From DASRZM01 sp035686365 (GTDB lineage: Bacteria; Pseudomonadota; Gammaproteobacteria; Xanthomonadales; Xanthomonadaceae), in NCBI GenBank assembly GCA_035686365.1, contig DASRZM010000079.1, positions 1 through 16,529 on the forward strand: DNA of 16,529 bases, read 5' to 3'. Positions 6,701 to 13,811 of this stretch are shown piece after piece. A program made the translations under genes and the position numbers. The first letter of the stretch is position 1; the number at the start of each line of letters is the position of its first letter. Under the pieces are notes generated by a model, which worked only from the letters and a program-made list of their open reading frames with translations, was not told the origin of the DNA and did not search any database.

Positions 6701-8542
6701 TCAATCGTCCGCTTTTTCCGACGTCCCGGTCGCGGTCTCGCTCTGGCCAGGTTCCGCGGCCCGCCGCCGGGTTCCCGGATTCACCAGCGCCGTCACGCTC
6801 CAGCCGGCCCTGGGCTCCACGGCGATGGCGGCGTTGGCGATGCGCAGGTTGCCGCGGTCGCTCACGGCGAACAGCAGCAGCGGCGGGTCGTCGTACTGCG
6901 CCTGGAAGTCGGCGTAACTGAACTCCTCGCTGAGTCTGGTCTGCTTGACGGTCCAGCCCTCCTCGACCCGTTCCTCGAGCAGGCCGTGGGTGACCTTCTC
7001 GCCGAACAGGCGCGGCGCCTGCAGCGGTGCGGCGAAGTCGGTCTTGCCCTTGCCCTGCTCGGCGGTGACCTGGCGCAGATAGAACACCCGCTCCTTGCCG
7101 AACTCGGGCCGGTAGCGCACACAGGCCAGGGTGTTGAGCTCGCGGCGGGAGGACATGGCCAGCAGCCGGCCGATGCCGATCAGGTCGAGCTGGCGGTCGG
7201 CGTGCTCGGACACCGGGTTGCCGAAGTAGGTGCGCAGCCCGGCCATGCGCGCGGCACGGATGCCCGACCAGTCCTCGTCGGCCACCAGCACCTCGATATT
7301 CTGTTTCTTCAGGGCCTCGCCCACGAGCAGGGCCGGCCTGGAACTGCCGACGATCAGCACCCCGCGCGCGTCCGGGTCGGCTACGCCCAGCCAGCGCGCC
7401 AGCCAGCGTGCGGTGGTGCTGTAGATGACCACGGTGCCGATGATGAGCAGAAAGGTCAGCGGCACCAGCGTCCCGGCGCCGGCGATCTCGCGCTCCTCGA
7501 GTTTGAGGGCGAACAATGCCGCCACCGCGGCGGCGACGATGCCGCGCGGGGCGATCCAGGCCACCAGCGCGCGCTCGCGCCAGCTCAGGTTGGAGCCCAG
7601 CGTGCCCACCAGCACCGAAAGCGGGCGCACCAGCAGCACCGCGACCGCCAGCACCGCGGCCCCCGCGGCCAGCAGCTGCGGGCTGGGCCAGCTCAGCCGC
7701 GCGGCCAGCATGATGAACAGCATCGAGATCAGCAGCGTGGACAGGTTCTCCTTGAAGTCCAGGATGTCCTCCACGTGCAGGCCGCGCTGGTTGGCCATGA
7801 CCATGCCCATCACGGTCACTGCCAGCAGGCCCGATTCCTCGGCCACGGCGTTGCTGCCGGCAAAGGCCAGCAGCACGCCGGACAGCACCGCGAAGTTCTG
7901 CAGATACTCCGGTACCCAGTGGCGGCGCAGCGGCCAGCTCAGCGCGATCGCGCCGAGCACGCCGATCAGGGCGCCCAGGCCGACGGTGCGCGCGAACACC
8001 CATACGCCGTCGTCTCCGTGGCCCAGCGCCACCGCCTCGAACACCAGCACCGCCAGCAACGCGCCGATCGGGTCGATGATGATGCCTTCCCAGCGCAGCA
8101 GGTTGGCGATGCGGGAGTTCGGGCGCACGCTGCGCAACATCGGCACGATGACCGTGGGGCCGGTGACCACGGTGACCGCGCCGAACAGCATCGCCAGCGG
8201 CCAGTCGAGCCCGACCAGGTAGTACGCCGCGGCCGTCAGCCCGGCGAAGGCGACCGCGGCGCCGAGGCTGACCATGCTCAGGATCGCCGGCGCCAGCCCG
8301 CGGATCTCGGCAAAGCGCAGCGTCAGGCTGCCCTCGAACAGGATGACCGCCACACCCAGCGAGACGAACGGGAACAGCAGTTCGCCCAACATTGCGTCCG
8401 GGTCGAACAGGTTGAACACCGGGCCCAGCAAGATGCCGACCAGCAGCAGGAACAGGATCGCCGGCAGCTTCACCCGCCAGGCCAGCCACTGGCACAGGAA
8501 GCCGAGCAGCAGCACGGCTGCGATGGTCAGCGTCAGCGTCAT
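6701..8542 (-). CDS. CPA1-family cation/proton antiporter with TrkA-N-like C-terminal domain
   Basis: This is a 613-residue inner-membrane antiporter that probably exchanges Na+ or K+ for H+. About 12 hydrophobic segments fill residues 1-385. LLVGILLGP (33-41), VILFEGSLTLRF (66-77), TVVTGPTVIVPMLRSVRP (124-141) and WEGIIIDPIGA (151-161, with the probable ion-site Asp D157) are typical of NhaP-like CPA1 carriers. Residues 392-490 look like a Rossmann regulatory domain (VLIVGSSRPALLVGEAL, then a beta strand ending in D422-E423-D424), but the glycine motif is degenerate. An acidic, Ser/Thr-rich tail closes the protein. The start at 8542 is preceded by AAGGGGA. The family is clear, but the ion is not determinable from sequence. 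Peptide gene 2 follows 75 bp downstream on the same strand; a functional link is unproven. Confidence 0.88.
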   Translation of the reverse strand: MTLTLTIAAVLLLGFLCQWLAWRVKLPAILFLLLVGILLGPVFNLFDPDAMLGELLFPFVSLGVAVILFEGSLTLRFAEIRGLAPAILSMVSLGAAVAFAGLTAAAYYLVGLDWPLAMLFGAVTVVTGPTVIVPMLRSVRPNSRIANLLRWEGIIIDPIGALLAVLVFEAVALGHGDDGVWVFARTVGLGALIGVLGAIALSWPLRRHWVPEYLQNFAVLSGVLLAFAGSNAVAEESGLLAVTVMGMVMANQRGLHVEDILDFKENLSTLLISMLFIMLAARLSWPSPQLLAAGAAVLAVAVLLVRPLSVLVGTLGSNLSWRERALVAWIAPRGIVAAAVAALFALKLEEREIAGAGTLVPLTFLLIIGTVVIYSTTARWLARWLGVADPDARGVLIVGSSRPALLVGEALKKQNIEVLVADEDWSGIRAARMAGLRTYFGNPVSEHADRQLDLIGIGRLLAMSSRRELNTLACVRYRPEFGKERVFYLRQVTAEQGKGKTDFAAPLQAPRLFGEKVTHGLLEERVEEGWTVKQTRLSEEFSYADFQAQYDDPPLLLFAVSDRGNLRIANAAIAVEPRAGWSVTALVNPGTRRRAAEPGQSETATGTSEKADD

Positions 8543-8619
8543 CCGGCCTTCCCCTTGGCGATGCGCCGGATTCTAGCCCGCCGCACGGCGCATGGCCCCG
8601 TGCAGGCCCGGGCATCGTT

Positions 8620-8644
8620 GATCGCGGGCATGGCCCGCTCCCGC
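8620..8644 (-). repeat. REP-like palindromic element, copy 1
   Basis: This is the reverse complement of GTGGGAGCGGGCC...GCCCGCGATC, with one base changed (GCGGGAGC). The core GCGGGC/GCCCGC folds into a hairpin. It faces copy 2 (8711-8735) in inverted orientation, forming a BIME-like pair around another hairpin, downstream of the GFA gene and upstream of the antiporter. Confidence 0.75.
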
Positions 8645-8668
8645 AACATCTCGATGCGGCGCATGTGG

Positions 8669-8691
8669 CCCCTCTCCCTGCGGGAGAGGGG
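8669..8691. repeat. Perfect 10-bp hairpin between inverted REP copies
   Basis: CCCCTCTCCC and GGGAGAGGGG pair perfectly around the 3-base loop TGC. This hairpin sequence is of a type common in intergenic regions of xanthomonads. There is no T-run, so it is not a standard intrinsic terminator, though it may stabilise the 3' end of the GFA transcript. Confidence 0.7.
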
Positions 8692-8710
8692 AGACGGACG
8701 GCGAAGCGGT

Positions 8711-8735
8711 GTGGGAGCGGGCCATGCCCGCGATC
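8711..8735 (+). repeat. REP-like palindromic element, copy 2
   Basis: GTGGGAGCGGGCC followed by ATGCCCGCGATC, with a perfect GCGGGC/GCCCGC stem around CAT. It ends 9 bases before the GFA stop codon (8745) and is inverted relative to copy 1. Confidence 0.75.
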
Positions 8736-8744
8736 GGCGTGCCG

Positions 8745-9155
8745 CTACGCCCCGCCTGGCGTCTTGCGTGGCAAGCCGTCGTCCGGCGGCAGCTGCACCC
8801 AGTCCACGTGCGCGTCCCAGAACACGTGCGCCTGCGGGGTGCGATCGAGCTCGCCGTCGAAGTTGGCGCGCACGATGTGCAGCTCGCCGGCCCAGCGCTC
8901 GGAGCGGAAGAACAGCGTGGACCCGCAGCGCCCGCAGAATCCGCGTTCGGCGCCGGGGCTGGACGCATACCAGTGCAGCACCTGGTCCGGGTCCTGGATC
9001 GCGCACTGCTGCTGTGGGAACCCGGCCCAGGTGACGAACGCCGCGCCGTGCGCGCGCCGGCACATCGAGCAGTGGCAGTGGGCGACCCATTTGCTGGGCA
9101 GCTGCGCGGCAAAGCGCACGGCGCCGCACAGGCACGATCCGGTGGCCTCGGTCAT
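8745..9155 (-). CDS. GFA (glutathione-dependent formaldehyde-activating / CENP-V-like) family protein
   Basis: This is a 136-residue cytoplasmic zinc protein. The family signature is visible: SCLCGAVRF (Cys8, Cys10), HCHCSMCRR (Cys27, Cys29, Cys32), a GFCGRCGS knuckle (Cys74, Cys77) and a central GAAFVTW strand. Length and cysteine spacing fit the family, whose founding member Gfa was linked to S-hydroxymethylglutathione formation. Most bacterial members have no proven substrate, so a detoxification role is only a family-level guess. The ATG at 9153-9155 follows AGGAG by 7 bases, a good ribosome site. It is flanked on both sides by REP-like repeats, which suggests it is transcribed alone. Confidence 0.9.
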   Translation of the reverse strand: MTEATGSCLCGAVRFAAQLPSKWVAHCHCSMCRRAHGAAFVTWAGFPQQQCAIQDPDQVLHWYASSPGAERGFCGRCGSTLFFRSERWAGELHIVRANFDGELDRTPQAHVFWDAHVDWVQLPPDDGLPRKTPGGA

Positions 9156-9226
9156 GGGCGGGCTCCTGGCAGATGTCGAGGCGCGATCTTACGACGCGCG
9201 ATGGATCCGGAGCGGATCGGCAGATC

Positions 9227-9251
9227 GATCGCGGCCAACGGCCGCTCCTAC
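9227..9251 (-). repeat. REP-like palindromic element, copy 3
   Basis: Minus orientation. GATCGCGGCC, AACGGCCGCTCCTAC: the stem core is retained (GCGGCC/GGCCGC) around a changed loop. It is one of three copies in the 232-bp gap between the GFA gene and the antiporter at 9388-11199. Confidence 0.7.
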
Positions 9252-9283
9252 GGCGCTTCGTTGGTGGCGGAGCCGGGTGGCCG

Positions 9284-9308
9284 GATCGCGGCCATGGGCC
9301 GCTCCCAC
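9284..9308 (-). repeat. REP-like palindromic element, copy 4
   Basis: Minus orientation: GATCGCGGCC, ATGGGCCGCTCCCAC. It starts 57 bases after copy 3, with the same orientation, and faces copy 5 in inverted orientation 22 bases further on. Confidence 0.75.
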
Positions 9309-9330
9309 ACAGCCTCGGTCAGACCCGACT

Positions 9331-9355
9331 GTAGGAGCGGGCGTTGCCCGCGATC
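9331..9355 (+). repeat. REP-like palindromic element, copy 5
   Basis: Plus orientation: GTAGGAGCGGGCG, TTGCCCGCGATC. It is inverted relative to copies 3 and 4 and lies about 30 bases beyond the stop of the antiporter gene. Its GTAGGAGC variant matches copy 3 (read in reverse), while copies 2, 4 and 6 read GTGGGAGC and copy 1 GCGGGAGC. Confidence 0.75.
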
Positions 9356-9387
9356 GGGCGGCGATACCGGGTTCAGTACGACGGACC

Positions 9388-11199
9388 TCAGCGCTCGTAG
9401 CGCCGGCCCATCAGCCGTGCGATCGCCCGCCGCAGCGGCGAGCGCGCGCGCGGCGTGATCAGCGCCTCACCGAACAGCGCCGCGCCGACGGTTTCGAACT
9501 TCAGGCCCACGCGCGCCACCTGGTCGTCGGCCACCTCGCGCACGGTCAGGACCGCCTGGCCCAGGCGGATGCGGTCGCCGACCTGCGGCTCGCCCTCGAA
9601 GCGGCGTGCGAACAGCTCGGTGGCGGTGCGCTGGGCGTGCCGCGCTGGCACGTTCAAGTCGTAGAAGTCGGCCAGTGCGCCCAGCGGCACGTCACCGGGG
9701 AAGGTGAACTCGCCGAATACTTCGCGCTCGACCTCGCGCGCGGCGCCGGGCTCGGCGAACAGCCAGTCCAATCGCATCGCGCGCTCCGGTGGGGCCAGGA
9801 AATAGGCGTAGTCGTCGACCTGCAGCGGTCCGGCGAGTTCCGGCGTGAGCACGGTCTGGTCGCGGGCGACCAGGGCCGCGCGCGCCCAGGCCGGCACCTG
9901 GCTGCCGTGCAGCGCCGCGCAGCCGGGCTCGACCCGGTAGCCGACCATCTCGTACTCGAGCTGGCCGGGCAGGTCCAGCTCGATGCGCCGCATCGGCGGA
10001 TCGTGCCGCGGCAGTGCCACGTGCCAGCGGTGTGCGGCCCAGCCCAGGCTCCAGCCCTGCACCAGCAGCGAAGTCAGCACCACCACGAAGGCGACGTTGA
10101 AATAGACCTCGGCATCGGGCAAGGCCACCAGCATCGGGATCGAGGCCAGGAAGATGCCGACCGCACCGCGCAGCCCCACCCAGGCGATGAAAGCCCGCTC
10201 GCCGCGGCGGAAGCGGAACGGCGCCAGGCACAGCGTCACCGCCAGCGGCCGTGCCACGAACATCAGGAAGGCGGCGATCGCCAGCGCCGGCAGCGCCGCG
10301 GCCAGCAGGTGGCTGGGCGTCACCAGCAGGCCCAGCACCAGGAACATCACCAGCTGCGCCAGCCAGGTCACAGCGTCCTGCACGCTGAGCACGTTGGCGA
10401 AGGCGCGCACCGGCCGGTTGCCAACCACCAGTCCGGCCAGGTACACGGCCAGGAAGCCACTGCCGCCGAGCAGGCTGGTGAGCGCGAACACGCTCACGCC
10501 GCCGGCGATCGCCAGCAGCGGATGCAGCCCCGAGGGCAGCGCCAGCCGGTTCAGCGCCCTGGCGATGGCCAGGCCGCCCAGGGCGCCGCCGACGCCACCC
10601 ACCAGGATCTGCTGCCCCAGCGAGACCAGCAACTGCGGCCAGCCTCCGTCGCCGTTGCTGGCAAGCCAGCCCACCAGCGCGATGGTCAGGAACACCGCGG
10701 CCGGATCGTTGCTGCCCGACTCGATCTCCAGCGTCGCGCCGACCCGCCTCTGCAGGTGCAGGCCGCCGGCGCGCAGCAGGAAGAACACCGCCGCGGCGTC
10801 GGTGGAGGCCACGATCGCACCCAGCAGCAGGCCCTGGACCCAGCCCAGCCCGATCAGCAGGTGGGCCGCCACACCGGTGAGCCCCGCGGTGACCAGCACG
10901 CCCAGGGTGGCCAGCAGTCCGGCCGGCGCCAGCGCATCGCGCGAGGTGGCCACGCGCGTGCGCAGACCGCCATCGAACAGGATCACCGCGAGCGCGATGG
11001 AGCCCAGCAGGTAGGTGGTCGCGTAGTCGTCGAACGGGATGCCGCCCGGGCCTTCCTCACCCAGCAGCATGCCCAGCACCAGGAACACCAGCAGCAGCGG
11101 CGCGCCGAAGCGGGTGGCGATCAGGCTCGAGGCAATGCCGGCCAGCACCATCAGGGCGCCGCCGAGCAACAGCCAGTTGATGGTCTGCAGGCTTTCCAA
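9388..11199 (-). CDS. nhaP2: Potassium/proton antiporter, CvrA/NhaP2 type
   Basis: This is a 603-residue inner-membrane K+(Na+)/H+ antiporter, close in length to E. coli CvrA (about 580). I recognise family blocks: GGIPFDDY (52-59), ALAVILFDGGLRTR (69-82), LATLGVLVTAGLTG (96-109), LLGAIVASTDAAAVFFLL (125-142) and LEIESGSNDPAAVFLTIAL (157-175) with the ion-site N164-D165. The membrane part ends near 390. A cytosolic RCK_C-like domain (about 405-475) and a CorC/HlyC-type transporter-associated domain (about 485-572) follow, as in CvrA. The start codon is TTG (11197-11199), chosen because it gives an N-terminus that aligns with E. coli CvrA; no clear Shine-Dalgarno is visible. The likely role is cytoplasmic ion and osmotic balance. 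It stands between two repeat-rich gaps and is probably monocistronic. Confidence 0.9.
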   Translation of the reverse strand: MESLQTINWLLLGGALMVLAGIASSLIATRFGAPLLLVFLVLGMLLGEEGPGGIPFDDYATTYLLGSIALAVILFDGGLRTRVATSRDALAPAGLLATLGVLVTAGLTGVAAHLLIGLGWVQGLLLGAIVASTDAAAVFFLLRAGGLHLQRRVGATLEIESGSNDPAAVFLTIALVGWLASNGDGGWPQLLVSLGQQILVGGVGGALGGLAIARALNRLALPSGLHPLLAIAGGVSVFALTSLLGGSGFLAVYLAGLVVGNRPVRAFANVLSVQDAVTWLAQLVMFLVLGLLVTPSHLLAAALPALAIAAFLMFVARPLAVTLCLAPFRFRRGERAFIAWVGLRGAVGIFLASIPMLVALPDAEVYFNVAFVVVLTSLLVQGWSLGWAAHRWHVALPRHDPPMRRIELDLPGQLEYEMVGYRVEPGCAALHGSQVPAWARAALVARDQTVLTPELAGPLQVDDYAYFLAPPERAMRLDWLFAEPGAAREVEREVFGEFTFPGDVPLGALADFYDLNVPARHAQRTATELFARRFEGEPQVGDRIRLGQAVLTVREVADDQVARVGLKFETVGAALFGEALITPRARSPLRRAIARLMGRRYER

Positions 11200-11272
11200 A
11201 CCGGGCAGCCGGGTGGGTTCGGTCCGATGATAGCCGGGCCGGGTTGCGGCGTTGTGGCCGGCGGCAGCCGCC

Positions 11273-11297
11273 GTGGGAGCGGCCCATGGCCGCGATC
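11273..11297 (+). repeat. REP-like palindromic element, copy 6
   Basis: GTGGGAGCGGCCC, ATGGCCGCGATC, on the plus strand. The two stem arms carry compensating changes (GCGGCC/GGCCGC instead of GCGGGC/GCCCGC), so the hairpin is kept. It sits between the S9 peptidase terminator and the nhaP2 start. Confidence 0.75.
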
Positions 11298-11311
11298 GGC
11301 CTGCCGCGCCG

Positions 11312-11345
11312 CCGCAAAAGAACAGGGCGCCTTTCGGCGCCCTGT
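11312..11345 (-). terminator. Rho-independent terminator of the S9 peptidase gene
   Basis: On the minus strand the 10-bp stem ACAGGGCGCC/GGCGCCCTGT closes a GAAA tetraloop (11322-11331 with 11336-11345) and is followed by TTCTTTTGC. It begins 24 bases after the peptidase stop. This is the clearest terminator in the window. Confidence 0.85.
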
Positions 11346-11369
11346 CCAGGACCCTGCGTCAGGTTTTGC

Positions 11370-13424
11370 TTACTTGCGGCTCTCGGGCTTGTGCGAGTCG
11401 ATCGCCGCCTGCAGCCCCGACACGCCGCCGGCGCCTTCGGGTATCGAGATGCTCGAACCGGCAAAGTCCCCGCCGATCGGTTGCACGCGGCCGCCCAGGC
11501 ACTCGCCCAGGAATGCCTCGGCGACGGCGTTGAAGGCCAGCCGGTTCTCCGGCCGCGCGAAACCGTGGCCCTCGTCCGGGAACAGCACGTAGGTGACCGG
11601 GATCTCCTTGGTCTGCATCGCCTTGACGATCTGGTCGGACTCGGACTGCTTCACGCGCGGATCGTTGGCGCCCTGCCCGATCAGCAGCGGCTTCTCGATC
11701 TTCTCGACGTAGTTCAGCGGCGAACGCTCGTTGAGCAGCTTCTTCCCGTCCTCGGTGCGCGGGTCGCCCACGCGCTTGGCGAACTGCTCGAAGAACGAGG
11801 CCCAGTACGGCGGGATCGTGTTCAGCAGCGTTTCCAGGTTGGAGGGGCCGACGATGTCCACGCCGCAGGCGAAGGTGTCCGGCGTGAAGGTCAGCCCGAC
11901 CAGCGTGGCGTAGCCGCCGTAGCTGCCGCCCATGATGGCGATCTTGTCCGGCGTGGTGACCCCGGTGTCGACCGCCCACTTCACCGCGTCGATCAGGTCA
12001 TCGTGCATCTTGCCGGCCCACTGCTGGTCGGCGGCGTTGATGAACTGCTTGCCGAAGCCCGAGGAGCCGCGGTAGTTGACGTTGAGCACCGCGTAGCCGC
12101 GGTTGGCCAGCCACTGCTCGTACGCCGAGTAACCGTAGCTGTCGCGCGCCCAGGGGCCGCCATGCACGAACAGCACCATCGGCACCGGGCGGTCGGCCTT
12201 GCCGTCCTGGTCCTGGTCGGCGCCCGGCGGCAGCGTCAGATAGCTGACCAGGGTCATGCCGTCGCGCGCCTTGATCTCCAGCGGGTGCATCTCCATCAGC
12301 GGCTTGCCCTCGAGCTCGGGGCGCGCCACGAACAGCTTGGTCAGCGTGTTGTTCTCGTTGTCGTAGCGGAAGTAGGTGGCCGGCTCGGAGGCGGCCGAAT
12401 AGGCCACGATCCAGGTCTTGTCGTCGAGTGTGCGCGAGGTCACCGAGGCTTCGCCCGGTCCCATGCCCTCGAGCTTGGCCAGGTCGTCCTTGACCGCCGC
12501 ATCCACCACCTGCCACTGCTCGCGCAGGTAATCGCTGGCCACCGCCTGCACCTTGCCGGTCCTGGGGTGGATCAGGGCATCGCCGACGTCGGCGCGCGGG
12601 TCCTCGAAGATCAGCTTGCGCTTGCCGGTGGCGATGTCCTCGGCGTAGGCCGCCGCGGTATTGCGACCGCGCGAGTCCACCCAGTACAGCGTCTTGCCGT
12701 CGTGGGACATGCCCACCACCTGGGTGGTCAGCGAATCGCCGAACGGGATGGTCTCGTCCAGCTTCCAGCCGCCCTCGCCATCGGGCACCAGAACGTCCTG
12801 GCCGCCGTCGGGGCGCGACTTGAACGCGTAGCGCACCTTGTAGTCGCTGTCGACCATGTAGCCGGCCAGTTCCTTGTCATTCTTTTCCACCAGCGTGCGC
12901 TCGCCGCTGGCGAGGTCGACCCGGTACAGGTCGTGCCAGGAGGCATCGCGATCGTTCATTCCGACCATCACGCTGTCGGGCTGGCCGTGGCTGACGCCGA
13001 CCACGAACGCGCGGGTCTTCTCGTAGGGGGTGAGGTCGCGCTTGGTCCCGGAGGCCAGGTCCACCGAAAACAGGTGGAAGTCCTCGTCGCCGCCGGTGTC
13101 GCGCACGTACAGCAGGGTGTCGGGCCGGTAGCTCCAGAAGTACTGGCGGATGCCGCGCGCCTTGTCGTCGGTGACCGCACGTGCCTTGTCCAGGTCGCCG
13201 GCCGGTGCCACGAACACGTTCAGCACGTTGTCGACCGGAGCGATCCACGAGATGTACTTGCCGTCGGGGCTCACCTGCACGTTGGCGCGGCTGGGATTGC
13301 CGAACAGCGCCTCGCGCGTGATGAGTTCGGCCGAGCCCGGCGCCGCCGTGGTTTCAGCGATGGCCAGCGGCGTGGCAAGGGCCAGAGAAAGCGCGGTCGC
13401 CAGGGCGATGCGTCGGGGGTGCAT
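11370..13424 (-). CDS. Exported S9-family prolyl oligopeptidase (dipeptidyl/acylaminoacyl peptidase-like)
   Basis: This is a 684-residue serine peptidase. A signal peptide is clear: MHPRRIALATALSLALATPL, with likely cleavage after A23 (AIA|E), so it acts in the periplasm or outside. Residues 30-400 form a beta-propeller-like region with WD/YWTD-type strands (VQVSPDGKYISW at 49-60, YFWSYRPDTLLYVRD at 95-109). The alpha/beta-hydrolase domain follows: VLFVHGGPWARD (417-428), YRGSSGFGK (451-459), nucleophile S501 in MGGSYGGYA, D588 in GANDPRV and H620 in DEGHGFARPENR. The triad is complete. It should cleave short peptides with a preference not readable here. The C-terminus extends 64 residues past the His, a little longer than usual. 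AGGAG lies 6 bases before the ATG. It has its own terminator and is probably monocistronic. Confidence 0.93.
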   Translation of the reverse strand: MHPRRIALATALSLALATPLAIAETTAAPGSAELITREALFGNPSRANVQVSPDGKYISWIAPVDNVLNVFVAPAGDLDKARAVTDDKARGIRQYFWSYRPDTLLYVRDTGGDEDFHLFSVDLASGTKRDLTPYEKTRAFVVGVSHGQPDSVMVGMNDRDASWHDLYRVDLASGERTLVEKNDKELAGYMVDSDYKVRYAFKSRPDGGQDVLVPDGEGGWKLDETIPFGDSLTTQVVGMSHDGKTLYWVDSRGRNTAAAYAEDIATGKRKLIFEDPRADVGDALIHPRTGKVQAVASDYLREQWQVVDAAVKDDLAKLEGMGPGEASVTSRTLDDKTWIVAYSAASEPATYFRYDNENNTLTKLFVARPELEGKPLMEMHPLEIKARDGMTLVSYLTLPPGADQDQDGKADRPVPMVLFVHGGPWARDSYGYSAYEQWLANRGYAVLNVNYRGSSGFGKQFINAADQQWAGKMHDDLIDAVKWAVDTGVTTPDKIAIMGGSYGGYATLVGLTFTPDTFACGVDIVGPSNLETLLNTIPPYWASFFEQFAKRVGDPRTEDGKKLLNERSPLNYVEKIEKPLLIGQGANDPRVKQSESDQIVKAMQTKEIPVTYVLFPDEGHGFARPENRLAFNAVAEAFLGECLGGRVQPIGGDFAGSSISIPEGAGGVSGLQAAIDSHKPESRK

Positions 13425-13811
13425 GGAGATCTCCTGTTCGGATTGGAAGGATTGCGCCGGGCAGCGGCCGCGCGCGGAAGGTTTCCTGTCGGCGCGCCGC
13501 GCCGCTTGCGCGGCTCAGGGCCCGCTGAACCAGTTCAGAGGGCCGCGCGCCACGAACGGCGCGCTTGCGCGTCAGGCACGCAGGTGCCGGAGCCGGCGGG
13601 TCTGGGCAAGTCCACGACGGGCTTGCCCAGACCTGACTTTATCGACGGCGGGGAGAGGCCATGGTGACGGCGACGCCCCGACGCCGGCGAAGGCCCAGCC
13701 ATTGGATACCGTTTGCGCTGCAACGTCGCGGGCCGGAAGTCACTACCGCCTGCGGGCCGCCCGCGGCCGGTGTACCCTCACGGGCCTGTCGATCCCGCCC
13801 GGGGAATGGGG
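13425..13811. other. 387-bp intergenic region between divergent genes
   Basis: This gap separates the divergent S9 peptidase and FHA-GGDEF genes and must hold both promoters. No convincing -35/-10 pair was found. It contains the AGGAG ribosome site of the peptidase, the nested inverted repeat at 13571-13637, and the GGGGA ribosome site of the GGDEF gene at 13801-13805. Short open frames on both strands lack homology that I recognise. Confidence 0.6.
13571..13637. repeat. Nested inverted repeat / structured element
   Basis: GGTCTGGGCAAG (13599-13610) pairs perfectly with CTTGCCCAGACC (13622-13633) around an 11-base loop. An outer pair GTCAGG/CCTGAC (13571-13576/13632-13637) and an inner hairpin GGCAC/GTGCC surround or precede it. 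It is followed by TGACTTTAT but not by a true T-run. It is unrelated in sequence to the REP-like family above. Confidence 0.6.

Noticed and set aside
8665..11592. A 975-codon open frame on the plus strand across GFA and nhaP2
   Set aside because: It crosses two convincing minus-strand genes and intergenic REP repeats, and its translation is Gln/His/Arg-rich with no recognisable domain.
11244..13667. An 807-codon open frame opposite the S9 peptidase
   Set aside because: The minus-strand product has a complete catalytic triad and signal peptide; this frame is an antisense shadow.
13535..13723. A 62-codon minus-strand frame in the intergenic gap
   Set aside because: Most of it is the inverted repeat at 13571-13637; no ribosome site and no homology recognised.
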